From Candidatus Trichofilum aggregatum (GTDB lineage: Bacteria > Chloroflexota > Anaerolineae > Promineifilales > Promineifilaceae): 64,000 bases of DNA. Below, piece after piece: positions 38,316 to 48,530 of this stretch. How positions within the stretch are numbered: position 1 is the first letter of the stretch; each line of letters starts with the position of its first letter. Below the pieces are notes generated by a model, which was given only the letters and a program-made list of their open reading frames with translations, had not been told where the DNA came from and made no database searches. The stretch lies in contig JADJUV010000008.1 in assembly GCA_016716885.1 (NCBI GenBank), forward strand, positions 1 to 64,000, in the 5' to 3' direction. A program made the translations under genes and the position numbers.

Positions 38316-41300
38316 ATGTCTATTTATCGCCTGGAAATTACGCCCCGCCCCGAACATGAAACGGGCCGCGGCCGCACACTCATCCACACTGCTCATCAAC
38401 TTGGCCTTACCGGGCTGACCACCTGCCACCCCACCCGCCTCATCTTCCTACAAGGTGATTTAACCGAGGCCGAGGTGCAACGAATTGGGGGGGAATTGTT
38501 GGTTGATCCGGTGACTGAGGAATTTACGATTTACGATTTACGATTGACGATTGAAAATTCACCATTCACCATTCACCATTCACCATTCATCACCATTGAA
38601 ACCACTCTCCTCCCCGGCGTCACCGACCCACCGGCCGAAAATTTGGTGCGGGCGGCTCACCTGTTGGGCATTGCCGGGCTGGAACGAGCAGCGACGGGAG
38701 AACGGTTTGTGCTAGAGGGGGAACTGGACGCGGCCGCGCTCCAACGCCTCGCCACCGAACTGTTCGCCAACCCGGTCATCCAGCGCACCACCATCAACGA
38801 ACGTATCATGCCACCTTTCTTCGCATATCAATTAAGCGATGAAAAAATAGAAACAATTCCTCTAAGAGACACCAACGATGCCGAACTTCTGTCCGTTAGC
38901 AAGGAGCGGCGACTAGCCCTGGACTTAGCTGAAATGCAAGCCATTCAACGCTACTTCCAGGACGAAGGGCGTGATCCCACCGACACCGAATTGGAGATGT
39001 TAGCCCAGACCTGGAGCGAACATTGTGTCCACAAAACCTTCCGGGCCACCATTGATTACCTGGGGCCACTGCCCGGGCAAACCGACTCCCCCACCCCACA
39101 ACGCATCAACGGCCTGCTGAAAAGTCTGCTTCGCCAGGCCACCGAAACGCTCAACAAACCGTGGGTGCGTTCTGCCTTTGTGGACAACGCGGGCATCATC
39201 AGCTTTGACAACCAGTTCGACCTGGCCTTCAAGGTGGAAACCCACAACCACCCCTCCGCCCTGGAGCCATTTGGTGGGGCCAATACTGGTGTGGGCGGCG
39301 TCGTGCGCGACGTGCTGGGCGTCTCCGCTCGCCCCATCGCCAACACCGACATCCTCTGTTTTGGCCCGCCCGATCTGCCCCATGACCGCCTGCCCGAAGG
39401 GGTTTTGCACCCCCGCCGCATCGCCGATGGTGTCATTCACGGCATTGAGGATTACGGTAACAAGATGGGCATTCCCACCGTGAATGGGAGCATCAACTAC
39501 CACGAGGGTTACACCGCCAACCCGCTGGTCTACTGCGGCTGTTTGGGCCTACTGCCGCGTGATTCTAATCCCACTCAGGTGCAGGTGGGGGATCTCATCG
39601 TGGCGGTGGGCGGCCGCACCGGGCGCGACGGGCTACGTGGGGCGACCTTCTCCAGCATGGAGATGGATGTGACCACGAGTGAAATTGCGGGCACGGCCGT
39701 ACAAATCGGCAACCCCATCATGGAAAAACAGGTGCAAGAGGTGATCTTGCGGGCGCGGGATGAACAACTTTACAACGCCATCACCGATTGTGGCGCAGGT
39801 GGTTTTTCCTCGGCGGTGGGGGAAATGGGCAAGGAAACGGGGGCCAGGGTGCAATTGCAGGCCATCACCCTGAAATATCCTGGTCTGCGGCCGTGGGAGA
39901 TGTGGCTGAGTGAGGCGCAGGAGCGGATGGTGTTGGCGGTTCCGGCCGAAAAGTGGCCGCGGTTGCAGGCCATTTGTGCCGGGCAGGATGTGGAAGCGAT
40001 CCAATTGGGGGTGTTTGATGGTAGCGGCCGCGTCACCATCCATTACGGCGACAAACTCGTTGGCGACCTGGACGCCCATTTTTTGCATGAGGGCATTCCC
40101 CAACGCCACCTCAAGGCCGAATGGCAACCAGTGCCGCAATACCGTTCCTCGCTGAACTGGTTCGCCATGCCCAACTTCACCGAGATGTTGACCCGTTTGC
40201 TGGCCCACCCCAACGTGCGGAGCAAAGAGGACACCATCCGCAAATACGACCACGAGATACAAGGCGGCGCGGCCGCGAAACCCCTCGTCGGCACACGCAA
40301 CCACGGGCCGGGGGATGCGACGGTTCTAATCCCAATTGACGATTCACGATTGACGATTCACGATTCACCGTCAATCGTCAATTAAATCGCCAAGGGTCGC
40401 CCTCTCTAACGGGATTTGCCCCAGCTACGGCGAAATTGACCCCTACGCCATGGCCTGGGCGGCGGTAGATGAGGCCGTCCGTAACGCCGTGGCCGTGGGA
40501 GCCGACCCGGAGCAAATCGCCATTTTGGATAACTTCTGCTGGGGTAATCCCAATCTACCCGACCGATTAGGATCGTTAGTGCGTTGCACCCAGGGATGTT
40601 ACGATGCGGCCCTGGCTTATGTGGCCCCTTTTATCTCTGGCAAGGACAGTCTCAACAACGAGTACACCGGCGCGGATGGGCAAAAACATGCCATTCCCGG
40701 AACCTTGCTCATTTCGGCCCTGGCGATTGTGCCCGATGTAAACCAAACCATCACGATGGATTTGAAGGCGGCGGGTAACTTGTTGTATGTCCTGGGAGAG
40801 ACAAAGCCGGAGATGGGTGGCACGTTGTTCGGGCAACAACAAGGGTTGGACGGGGGCATTGTGCCCCAACCGGTTCATGAGGCCCCGACCCATTATCGTG
40901 CTTTGCACCAGGCCCTGCGTGCCGGATTCGTCCAGTCGGCCCATGACTGCTCCGAAGGGGGGCTGGCGGTGGCTTTGGCAGAGATGAGTCTGGCGGGAGA
41001 ATTAGGTGTAGCGGTTGATCTGGCTCTGGCGCCACAACGGGAAAACCTCAGCCAAGACGAGGCCCTGTTTGCGGAATCGCAGGGGCGGTTGGTGCTGGAA
41101 GTGAAAGAAGGTGACGCGGCCGCGTTTGAGGCGATGATGAACGGTGTACCTTGCGGCCGCGTGGGGCACGTCACCCCTTCCGCCTTCACCATCACCTACC
41201 AGGCCCAACCCCTCATCCAAAGCACCCCGGCGGAATTAGAACAAGCCTGGCGGGGGCATTTGGCCGTTGGCAGTGAGCCGCTGGCCGTTAGCAGTGACCA

Positions 41301-41436
41301 GTCTCCAGTCTCTCAGTCTCTCAGTCTCTCCCTCTCCAGCACTCAGCACTCAGCACTCAGCACTCTTCCGTCCCCGCATCCTCATCCTCCACGCCAACGG
41401 TACCAACCGGGACCACGATGCCGCATTGGCCTGTGA
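38316..41436 (+). CDS. purL: FGAM synthase, PurS-PurS-PurL (broken in a repeat)
   Basis: ATG at 38316 after GAGGAGCC. Two PurS-like ~80-residue domains (LEITPRPEHETGRG..., IETTLLPGVTDPPAE) precede the PurL synthetase (LAQTWSEHCVHKT, KVETHNHPSALEPFGGANTG, and the late GICPSYGEIDPYAMAW). It makes formylglycinamidine ribonucleotide from FGAR, ATP and ammonia. At 40335-40383 an ACGATTC/ACGATTG array shifts the frame and brings a TAA; the C-terminal part continues from ~40384 in the next frame to its PurL end near 41266, with a repeat-coded tail to 41436. Eight octamers. Repeat inserts are listed separately. Confidence 0.85.
38522..38595 (+). repeat. In-frame heptamer insert between the two PurS-like domains
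   Basis: ATTTACG/ATTGACG units then ACCATTC units, ~25 codons, translated as a linker (FTIYDLRLTIENSPFTIHH). No frame loss. Confidence 0.8.
40333..40386 (+). repeat. Heptamer array that breaks PurL
   Basis: ACGATTC/ACGATTG units inserted between IPIDD and ALSNGICPSYG. Upstream frame is position 0 mod 3; downstream frame is 1 mod 3. Deleting one 7-bp unit would join them without a stop (…SIKSPRVALSNG). Confidence 0.8.
41262..41366 (+). repeat. Repeat joint between PurL and PurQ
   Basis: GCCGTTGGCAGTGAG-type dimers, CAGTCTCT units, then three ACTCAGC heptamers (41341-41361). PurL enters in one frame and PurQ leaves in the next; loss of one heptamer would fuse them in frame. Confidence 0.8.
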
Positions 41437-42235
41437 ATTAGCCGGGGGCGCACCGGAAATCGTTCATATCAACCAGCTTTTAGCCGGAGAACGACATTTC
41501 AGCGATTACCACATGCTGATTGTGCCGGGGGGGTTTTCTTATGGGGATGATATGGGGGCGGGGGTGCTCTGGGCGATGGATTTACGCCACCGCTTCGGCG
41601 AACGGATACAACGATTCGTGGAAAGCGGCCGCCCCGTTCTCGGCATCTGCAACGGCTTCCAGACATTGGTGAAGGCTGGGTTGCTCCCAGGGCCGCTAGC
41701 CATCTCCAGTCTCCAGTCTCCAGTCTCCCAGTCTCTCAGTCTCTCAGTCTCTCAGTCCTCAGTCCTCAGCACTCAGCACTCAGCCCTTCGCCCTGTCACC
41801 CTCACCTACAACGCCTCAGCCCACTTCGAGTGCCGCTGGGTCTATTTGCAGGCTGATGCGGCCAGTCCGTGTCTGTTTACGCAGGGGGTAGAGGAGTTGG
41901 TTTATTGCCCGGTGGCGCATGGGGAAGGACGGGTGGCGGTGGGTGATGGGGAAGTCGCGGCCGCGCTCCAAGCCCAGCACCTCATCCCCCTCACCTACAT
42001 CAACCGGGACGGCTCCCCAGCCGAGTATCCGGCCAACCCCAACGGCTCCGTGTTCAACATTGCCGCCTTGTGCAACCCGGCGGGCAACGTCATGGGCCTC
42101 ATGCCCCACCCCGAAAACCACATCTTCCCCTGGCAACACCCCCGTTGGCGGCGCGGCGAAGGGGGGATGTTGGGGTTGCGGCTGTTTGAGAATGGGATCA
42201 AGGCGGCGAAAATTAGCACCCCCTCTACCGGCTAA
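41267..42235 (+). CDS. purQ: FGAM synthase glutaminase, PurQ
   Basis: Class-I glutamine amidotransferase: RILILHANGTNRD, VPGGFSYGDDMGAG, nucleophile Cys in VLGICNGFQTL, and catalytic His/Glu in LMPHPENH. Supplies ammonia to PurL. The open start (TTG, 41267) and first ~30 residues are repeat-encoded and there is no RBS, suggesting that PurQ was or is translated as the tail of PurL. In the middle, ~35 residues encoded by a CAGTCTC/ACTCAGC repeat (41701-41783) interrupt the domain in frame, between GLLPG and PVTLTYNASAHF. Two octamers. Confidence 0.82.
   Translation: MAVSRWPLAVTSLQSLSLSVSPSPALSTQHSALFRPRILILHANGTNRDHDAALACELAGGAPEIVHINQLLAGERHFSDYHMLIVPGGFSYGDDMGAGVLWAMDLRHRFGERIQRFVESGRPVLGICNGFQTLVKAGLLPGPLAISSLQSPVSQSLSLSVSQSSVLSTQHSALRPVTLTYNASAHFECRWVYLQADAASPCLFTQGVEELVYCPVAHGEGRVAVGDGEVAAALQAQHLIPLTYINRDGSPAEYPANPNGSVFNIAALCNPAGNVMGLMPHPENHIFPWQHPRWRRGEGGMLGLRLFENGIKAAKISTPSTG
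41701..41783 (+). repeat. In-frame repeat insert inside PurQ
   Basis: CCAGTCT, CAGTCTCT and ACTCAGC units coding for a Ser/Gln/Leu-rich loop. Length keeps frame. Confidence 0.82.
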
Positions 42236-42635
42236 ACACCCAGACCTTTTCCCCATTCATTGCCGCCAGGATATGCTGGGAAAACTCCGCATGACTGATC
42301 GGTTTGCTGATAAAACCGGAAAATCCCTTGGCTTTGGCCTTGGGAATTTCCGACTCCGGATCAAGCGAACTAACCGCCACCACGGGAATATGCTCTAATT
42401 TGGGGTGCTTCTTGATCTCGTCAAAGATGTCATACCCACTAACACCGTGTCGCAGCATAATATCCAGAACAATCAGATCAATGGGGGCATTCCGGGCCAA
42501 AAGTTCAATCGTGTCCGTGCTCCAGGGGTCTTGAATCACCGTTACCCCTTGTTGGCGCAGGGTGGTGGCAAAAACCGCCAGGTTAATCACATTATCTTCA
42601 ACTACCGCAATTCGTTTTCCTGCCAGAGTTTCCAT
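42225..42635 (-). CDS. Single-domain response regulator
   Basis: 136 residues, receiver domain only: VVEDN pocket, phosphoacceptor Asp in LIVLDIMLRHGVSG, conserved Ser/Lys (VAVSSLD, ISKPISH). Downstream of the GAF histidine kinase on the same strand; it may act as a phosphate sink or relay. Overlaps the last 11 bp of purQ in a convergent orientation. Confidence 0.9.
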   Translation of the reverse strand: METLAGKRIAVVEDNVINLAVFATTLRQQGVTVIQDPWSTDTIELLARNAPIDLIVLDIMLRHGVSGYDIFDEIKKHPKLEHIPVVAVSSLDPESEIPKAKAKGFSGFISKPISHAEFSQHILAAMNGEKVWVFSR

Positions 42636-42709
42636 AACTACCTCTCTTTACTTTGACCAGAGTCACCCGACTCCAGGCAATATTGTGATTGTACTGCCTG
42701 AAATGGGAT

Positions 42710-44566
42710 TCAGGCGTTGTCTTTGCCGGGCAAAAGCACATAGAAAGCGGAGCCTTCACCCGGTTGACTCTCCAACCAGATGCGCCCGCCATGCGCTTCA
42801 ACCAGGCTCTTGGTAATGGGCAAACCCAGGCCGGTCCCTTCGGCCTGTTTGATGCCTTCACCGGTCTGCATGAAGGGTTCAAAAATCATCTGATGCATCT
42901 CCGGGGGAATGCCTGGCCCGGTATCCGTAATGGCAAACAAAATCTTGTCCCCTTGATTTTTCGCACTGAGCGTCACCGTACCCTGTTCCGTGAATTTAAT
43001 GGCGTTGGTCAGGAGATTAAGCAGGATTTGACGAATGCGACGGCGATCACCGGTGATCAAGGGCAAATCTTCATCTATATCTTGCACCAACTGTACCGGC
43101 TTTTCCTGGAACAGATTTTGGGTCATGCTGATGACCTTATTGATTTCCTGGTACAGGTCAATGTCATCTTCAATCCACAAGGTAAGCCGGTCGGCCTGGA
43201 TTTTGCTGATGTCCAGAATATCGTTAATAACGTGAAGCAGATGTTGGGCACTGGAAAGAGAATGATCCAACATTCCTTTTTGTTCTGGGGTGACAGGCCC
43301 GGCCATACCCATCACGATCATCTCGTTGAAATTGAGGATGGCATTGAGGGGGGTGCGGAGTTCGTGGCTCATGCTAGCCAGGAAGCGGGTTTTGATTTGG
43401 TCGGCTTTGCGTAGCTCCGCGGCCGCGTAAACCTGATCCGCATACAATTGGGCATTCTTGACGGCAATGGCAATCTGCTCCGTCAGGGTGGACAAAATCG
43501 CTACATCCTCTTTCTGAAAACGGTTTACCTGACGCGATTGTAAGCCTAACACACCTATCAACTCATCCCCTACAACCATCGGGAACGCAGCTTCCGACTG
43601 GGTTTCTAACAAATAGGGGTTACGCAAATACGCGGTAGACTGACCGATATTATTGATGACAAGATGCTCTCGTTCTCGTGCGGCTTTGGCTACCAGGCTG
43701 GGTGTTGCTTCCAGGTGAAACGCCCGCCCCTCAGCCTTCATTTGCCGCCCGGCTTCACCCGTTCCCGTCGCCAGAACCAGTTGTTGGGTGTCGGGTTGAA
43801 ACAGGTAAACCGAAACAAAATAGAGATCAAACCCCTCTTTTGTCTGCTCTACCAGCTCCGGCAACAGGCGATCCATACCCAACACGGTGGTAATCTGACG
43901 GGCCACATCCGAGGCAACCTTCAGGTCACGCGTGCGTTCCATGACCCGGTGCTCCAACTCCGCTTCTGACCGTTGCAACGCTTCATTGGCCGCACGCAAT
44001 TCCGCTTGCCGCTCTCTCTCCAGGCGTACCCGGTGATCCATAAAGACCAGAATGAGGGGGGTTGTGACCGCATAAACAACAGTAGCGGTGAAATTAGAGA
44101 AGGTGGCACTCAACGGATATACATTGCCCAATACCACATGGGCAATAAAACCCAAGGCAAACAATAAGAAGGTACCCCATTCGGGCAACAGCATGGCACT
44201 CAAAAGGAGAACCATGATGGTAAACCAGAGCCAACTCGGGTCTTGCGTCATCACCGGCATCAAAAAGGTGACGACAAAATTGAACCCCACAAAAAGGGAG
44301 GCGCTGAGTTGATAGTGACCACGGCGATTGAGGGCGTAAAACACCAGCGTAATCAATTGCGCCACCCATAAACCGATAACGGTTTCAGAGACGACGCCAT
44401 TATTGCGGGCAATTAAAGCCAGCGAGGCCGGGAGGCTGGTGAGGATCAGGACGGTCATCAGACCTGACAGCAGGCGTGATTGCCGTCTTTGTTGAATATC
44501 GGTGATAGAAGGGTGGGTTCTAACCAGGAACTGCCATAATTGGACCAGCGGGTTTTGTGATTTCAT
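42710..44566 (-). CDS. Membrane GAF-domain histidine kinase
   Basis: 618 residues from MKSQNPLVQLWQF at 44566. Six predicted N-terminal membrane helices (~40-190), a coiled-coil, a GAF domain (~230-380), His in SMSHELRTPLNAIL, N-box LLNLLTNAIKFTE, G1 DTGPGIPP and G2 GTGLGLPITKSL. The membrane part resembles MASE-like sensory modules by eye. Partner regulators are encoded immediately downstream (42225) and upstream (45028). The open frame continues 5' through the poly-G tract, which is not protein. Confidence 0.9.
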   Translation of the reverse strand: MKSQNPLVQLWQFLVRTHPSITDIQQRRQSRLLSGLMTVLILTSLPASLALIARNNGVVSETVIGLWVAQLITLVFYALNRRGHYQLSASLFVGFNFVVTFLMPVMTQDPSWLWFTIMVLLLSAMLLPEWGTFLLFALGFIAHVVLGNVYPLSATFSNFTATVVYAVTTPLILVFMDHRVRLERERQAELRAANEALQRSEAELEHRVMERTRDLKVASDVARQITTVLGMDRLLPELVEQTKEGFDLYFVSVYLFQPDTQQLVLATGTGEAGRQMKAEGRAFHLEATPSLVAKAAREREHLVINNIGQSTAYLRNPYLLETQSEAAFPMVVGDELIGVLGLQSRQVNRFQKEDVAILSTLTEQIAIAVKNAQLYADQVYAAAELRKADQIKTRFLASMSHELRTPLNAILNFNEMIVMGMAGPVTPEQKGMLDHSLSSAQHLLHVINDILDISKIQADRLTLWIEDDIDLYQEINKVISMTQNLFQEKPVQLVQDIDEDLPLITGDRRRIRQILLNLLTNAIKFTEQGTVTLSAKNQGDKILFAITDTGPGIPPEMHQMIFEPFMQTGEGIKQAEGTGLGLPITKSLVEAHGGRIWLESQPGEGSAFYVLLPGKDNA

Positions 44567-44668
44567 AAGCGCAAGAGGCAAGCGGGGTACGCGGCCGCGA
44601 CATAAACCAAACAGTTGCCCATCACCAGGGGAGCACAAAATGAACATAGGATCAAGAATTAAAATAAA

Positions 44669-44905
<237 letters not shown>

Positions 44906-45027
44906 ATACGCCACATTAAACGACCCTTACAGTGTAGAGGAAAGAGGGCCAGCCGATAACTGGCGATTCAGAGAGTAATCGCCCGCGTTACCCTGGCGGT
45001 TTAGACAGGGGGAAAAAAGTACCAGCC

Positions 45028-45666
45028 TCAGACCAGATTGTGTTTGGCGGCAAAAATCAGGGCTTCGGAACGGGTCTGCACACCCAGCTTGTCCAAAATG
45101 TTGGTGGTGTGGAATTTGACGGTGGACTGGCTGATAAATAGCTTTTGGGCCATCAAGTTTACCGTCAGCCCCTCAGCCATGAGTACCAACACCTCTAGCT
45201 CCCGATCCGTCAGGCGGAACCGTTGGATGGTATCGGTGGGGGGCTGATTGATGAGCCGGGCAGCCACTTCCGGGGAGAAGACAGCCTGCCCATGGTGGGT
45301 CGTGCGGATCGTATGAACCAGGTCTTGAGAGAGGGAGCCTTTGATCAGATAGCCCACAGCTCCATTGCGGAGCATGGAATAGACACTTTCGTGATCTTGA
45401 TAGCTGGAGAGAACCAACACCTTGATCTGGGGAAACTGTTCATGGATGAGGCGGGTCGCTTCGATGCCATTCATTCCCGGCATGAGGACATCCATGAGAA
45501 CCACATCGGGCGTTAGTTCCCGGCACAGGTTAAGCGCGTCGTTACCGTTAGCCCCCTGCCCCACCAGAACCATATCCGGCACCGATTTGAGGAGTGCGGC
45601 CACAATTTCATGCAGTTGCCGGTGATCGTCAATGAGAACGACACGGATGGATTGGGTATTGGTCAT
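45028..45666 (-). CDS. NarL/FixJ-type response regulator
   Basis: 212 residues from MTNTQSIRVVLIDDH at 45666. Receiver with VVLMDVLMPGMNG (phosphoacceptor Asp), Lys in GYLIKGSL; LuxR-type helix-turn-helix RLTDRELEVLVLMAEGLT then STVKFHTTNILDKLGVQ. Upstream of the GAF kinase on the same strand, so the natural cognate output regulator. No octamer. Confidence 0.9.
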   Translation of the reverse strand: MTNTQSIRVVLIDDHRQLHEIVAALLKSVPDMVLVGQGANGNDALNLCRELTPDVVLMDVLMPGMNGIEATRLIHEQFPQIKVLVLSSYQDHESVYSMLRNGAVGYLIKGSLSQDLVHTIRTTHHGQAVFSPEVAARLINQPPTDTIQRFRLTDRELEVLVLMAEGLTVNLMAQKLFISQSTVKFHTTNILDKLGVQTRSEALIFAAKHNLV

Positions 45667-45824
45667 GATTCCGGGAATACGCGTTCTGGTTTGGTTCGGC
45701 CAGCGGTGAGCCATAAATTTGCGTTGTAGTTAGCTTTTTGGGTAACGACTAAGCGTGTTACTATTTTAGCACAGGTGGCTTGACTGTCTGTATAACTACC
45801 GTGAAGCAGAGGAAATAATTTTTT

Positions 45825-46490
45825 ATGGGCACACGTAATTTGAAGGCGATTATCTTCGATTTTGACGGCACGATTTTGGACACAGAAATGCCGGAGTACC
45901 GCTCCTGGCAGGAGTTGTACGGGGAGCTAGGTGTGGTATTACCACTAGAGCTTTGGGTGGGAGCGATTGGCACGATCAATGGGTTTGATCCGTTGGCGCA
46001 TCTGGAAAAGCAGGTGGGATCGGTGGCGCCGGTGCGGGTGCGCCGGGTAGAACAGCGCAATTTGGAGTTGATCCAGGCGCAGAAACCACTACCGGGGGTG
46101 CAAGAATGGCTCGCGGCCGCAACCGCCCACCCTCTCCCCCTCGCCATCGCTTCCAGTTCTAAGCACAGTTGGGTTAAGGATCATCTCACCCGGTTGGGGC
46201 TGGCCCACCATTTTCCCATCATCGTAGGGCGAGACGATGCCGGGCACCAACCCAAACCCAACCCGGCGGTATACCTGACGGCCCTGGCCCGGCTAGGGGT
46301 GCGCCCGGATGAAGCGGTAGCCATCGAAGATTCACGTAATGGGGTCGCGGCCGCGAAAGCCGCCGGTTTATTTACCCTGTACGTACCCAATGAATTAACT
46401 CGACATGCGGGGGACGCGGCCGCGGCACATACCATCCCTTCCCTGGCCGAGTTTACCCTGGCTGATTTGTTAGCTCGTTGGGCGCGTTGA
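45825..46490 (+). CDS. HAD-superfamily hydrolase (beta-phosphoglucomutase-like)
   Basis: 221 residues: motif I FDFDGTILDTE, alpha-helical cap ~18-90, motif II LAIASSSK, motif III Lys in HQPKPNP, motif IV IEDSRNGVAAA. Such enzymes cleave phosphosugars or catalyse phosphomutase steps. Second Asp of motif I (DxD) is present. AATAATTTTTT precedes the ATG; a weak RBS. Three octamers, all Ala register. Confidence 0.88.
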   Translation: MGTRNLKAIIFDFDGTILDTEMPEYRSWQELYGELGVVLPLELWVGAIGTINGFDPLAHLEKQVGSVAPVRVRRVEQRNLELIQAQKPLPGVQEWLAAATAHPLPLAIASSSKHSWVKDHLTRLGLAHHFPIIVGRDDAGHQPKPNPAVYLTALARLGVRPDEAVAIEDSRNGVAAAKAAGLFTLYVPNELTRHAGDAAAAHTIPSLAEFTLADLLARWAR

Positions 46491-46737
46491 GGGAGGCGCT
46501 TTGGGAATTCAGAGGGTGGACTCCTTATGTAGGGCCAGCCCCTACAGTACCAATCACCCCGCGAAATCCCCAAAGCCAAAAAATCAATCGTGTATTCTCG
46601 GGGCAAACAAAAACGCCAAACTCCAGTAAGGTCACTAAAGTCTGGCAAAAATATCACACCTCTGACTCTCTCAGAGTCTCTCAGTCCCTCAGTCTCTCAG
46701 TCTCTCAATCTCCCAATCTCCAACAACAGCTTTAGAT
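46491..46737. repeat. Dispersed-repeat gap
   Basis: Holds a GTAGGGCC/GGCCCCTAC-like dyad at ~46529-46548 whose flank (CAATCACCCCGCGAAAT) resembles 53565-53590, and CTCAGTCTCT units at 46677-46715. No gene. Confidence 0.6.
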
Positions 46738-48432
46738 TTAGTCTCGTGCCAAATCCAGCAAGATCAACACTCTCTCACTGTTGACAAATTGTCCGTCGGC
46801 AGCGGTGTAATACATACCCAAACTAAGGCCATACGGTGTGGAACCTTCCGGCACAGCGATAAGGTAACTGTCACGGACAATTTCTCCTGACTGCCATAAA
46901 GAGGTGGGGTACCAACCCTCTACAGGGTGGGCTTTATCGGCTTGCGCCAAAATATCTTGCGGGCCAGTCGGGGGAAAAGTCGTCACCAAATGCACCGCCA
47001 CGCTGTAATCTGTCGTCGTGGGTTCATCGGCTTGCCAGTAGACAGTCAACTGCACGGTGTCGGTTGTGGGATGGGTCACCTGGGTTTCAAGTACGGTGAT
47101 GCCATTGCCTAATGAGGTAGGTGTCTGGCTGAAGGGGGATGGGTCAGTACGCGGCCGCGTGCTCAGTTCCACCACTCCTGGCGCGACTGAGGACAAATAT
47201 AGCTGACCATATCTCTCCTGCCACCAGGAGAGCGGTCTCAGGTAAAAGGTATCACTCAAGGTCAGCAGACGTCCCTCTTGCTCTAAAATTGCGCCCAAAT
47301 CAGCATTATGATCGACCAGCGTCAGGCCGGTTAGCGTATCTTCATAAGCCTGAGCATACGTGAGCGCCCAATAATCCCTGCCCCACAGAGCCATCATCGT
47401 CAAAGGTGAACCATCCGCGGGCGGTTCTACCTGCTGCGCTTTGGCGACAACCTGAATCGCGCCCGGATCACGGGTTACTTCTAGCACAATAGGCCGATGC
47501 TGGATAAACAGATAACCCAGGAGCATGAGCCAGAGAAAGTGCCCAACCAGACCTGCTGACCGGAACCGCTCATAAACCCAGGTTGTGAGCAAGGCCAGCC
47601 CCAGAGCAGCCATGGGGTACAGGGGCAAGTTGGTCGCCAGGAGCGCATCAGCAACACGCCCTTCCCAAATGACAATGGACAAAATAAGGAATGGTAACCA
47701 GATGAGCGTTAACGCGGCCGCTTCCAGCCAATTTTGTCGTTTGCCCACCAATCCCAAACCGAGTAGGCCCGTCACCAGCAAGGGCCAGGGCCAATCATGG
47801 CGCAGAATATCAACAACCCCTTGCCAGCGGCCCAACAAATTAAACGCATCCTGGGGAATGTCAACGATGCGTTCCGTTTTCGTATCCAGGACTATCGCCC
47901 AGAAACCGTCCCAGGTACCCGGCGCATTAAACGTCCAATCGGCTCCCATCCAGGCGCGAATGGGCAGATAAAGGTAAACCAAAAATCCCAGGGCAAAAAC
48001 GGCCCCTATCATGGGCAACGAACGCCACACGACAGCCCGTTGGCGCCAGACTAACAAAGCCAGACCCGGAGCCAGAAAAACCAGTGCCCGCTGGTGCAAA
48101 ACAGCCTGACTGGATAACAAGGCTAACCAGAATAAGGTTTTTTGTTCGCCGGTACGACTAAATTGGATTGCCGCCAGCAACGAACCCAGCGTCAGGGCCA
48201 TGGTCATGGTCACGATTTCGGCCACAGAGGCGTCTACCCAAATCGAGGTTGTTAACGCGTACATGAGCGCGGCCAACACGGCTGTGCCGGGTCGAATTTT
48301 GTAGTGCAGGCAGAGGATCACGAGCAAACCAACACCAACCGCTCCCCAAAGCGCCGAATAGATAGCGCCGCCTAAGGCCGGTTGAATGGCCTGGTTTGCC
48401 TGCCCCGTACCAGGCACTATAAGGAAGATCAA
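46738..48432 (-). CDS. DUF2723-like membrane glycosyltransferase (5' truncated)
   Basis: ~9 membrane helices, then a soluble C-terminus (~330-564). Homology starts inside the usual DUF2723 domain; the ~65 N-terminal residues with the acidic catalytic loop are missing. The first 16 residues (MIFLIVPGTGQANQAI, TTG start) are encoded by the GTGCCTGGTACGGGG repeat arm at ~48401-48418. So the 5' end was lost or displaced next to that repeat. The C-terminal ~110 residues carry the shared domain (TVYWQADEP ... YSVAVHL ... YPTSLWQSGE). Function uncertain; perhaps O-mannosylation or cell-wall sugar transfer. Three octamers. Confidence 0.7.
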   Translation of the reverse strand: MIFLIVPGTGQANQAIQPALGGAIYSALWGAVGVGLLVILCLHYKIRPGTAVLAALMYALTTSIWVDASVAEIVTMTMALTLGSLLAAIQFSRTGEQKTLFWLALLSSQAVLHQRALVFLAPGLALLVWRQRAVVWRSLPMIGAVFALGFLVYLYLPIRAWMGADWTFNAPGTWDGFWAIVLDTKTERIVDIPQDAFNLLGRWQGVVDILRHDWPWPLLVTGLLGLGLVGKRQNWLEAAALTLIWLPFLILSIVIWEGRVADALLATNLPLYPMAALGLALLTTWVYERFRSAGLVGHFLWLMLLGYLFIQHRPIVLEVTRDPGAIQVVAKAQQVEPPADGSPLTMMALWGRDYWALTYAQAYEDTLTGLTLVDHNADLGAILEQEGRLLTLSDTFYLRPLSWWQERYGQLYLSSVAPGVVELSTRPRTDPSPFSQTPTSLGNGITVLETQVTHPTTDTVQLTVYWQADEPTTTDYSVAVHLVTTFPPTGPQDILAQADKAHPVEGWYPTSLWQSGEIVRDSYLIAVPEGSTPYGLSLGMYYTAADGQFVNSERVLILLDLARD

Positions 48433-48530
48433 CCGAAATGAACCACACCCTTTGTCTTTTCATCTGTAAAAATCTGTGTCATCTGTGGATCGTTTGTGGT
48501 TCATCGTACAAGAAATTGACGCGTCAGGCC

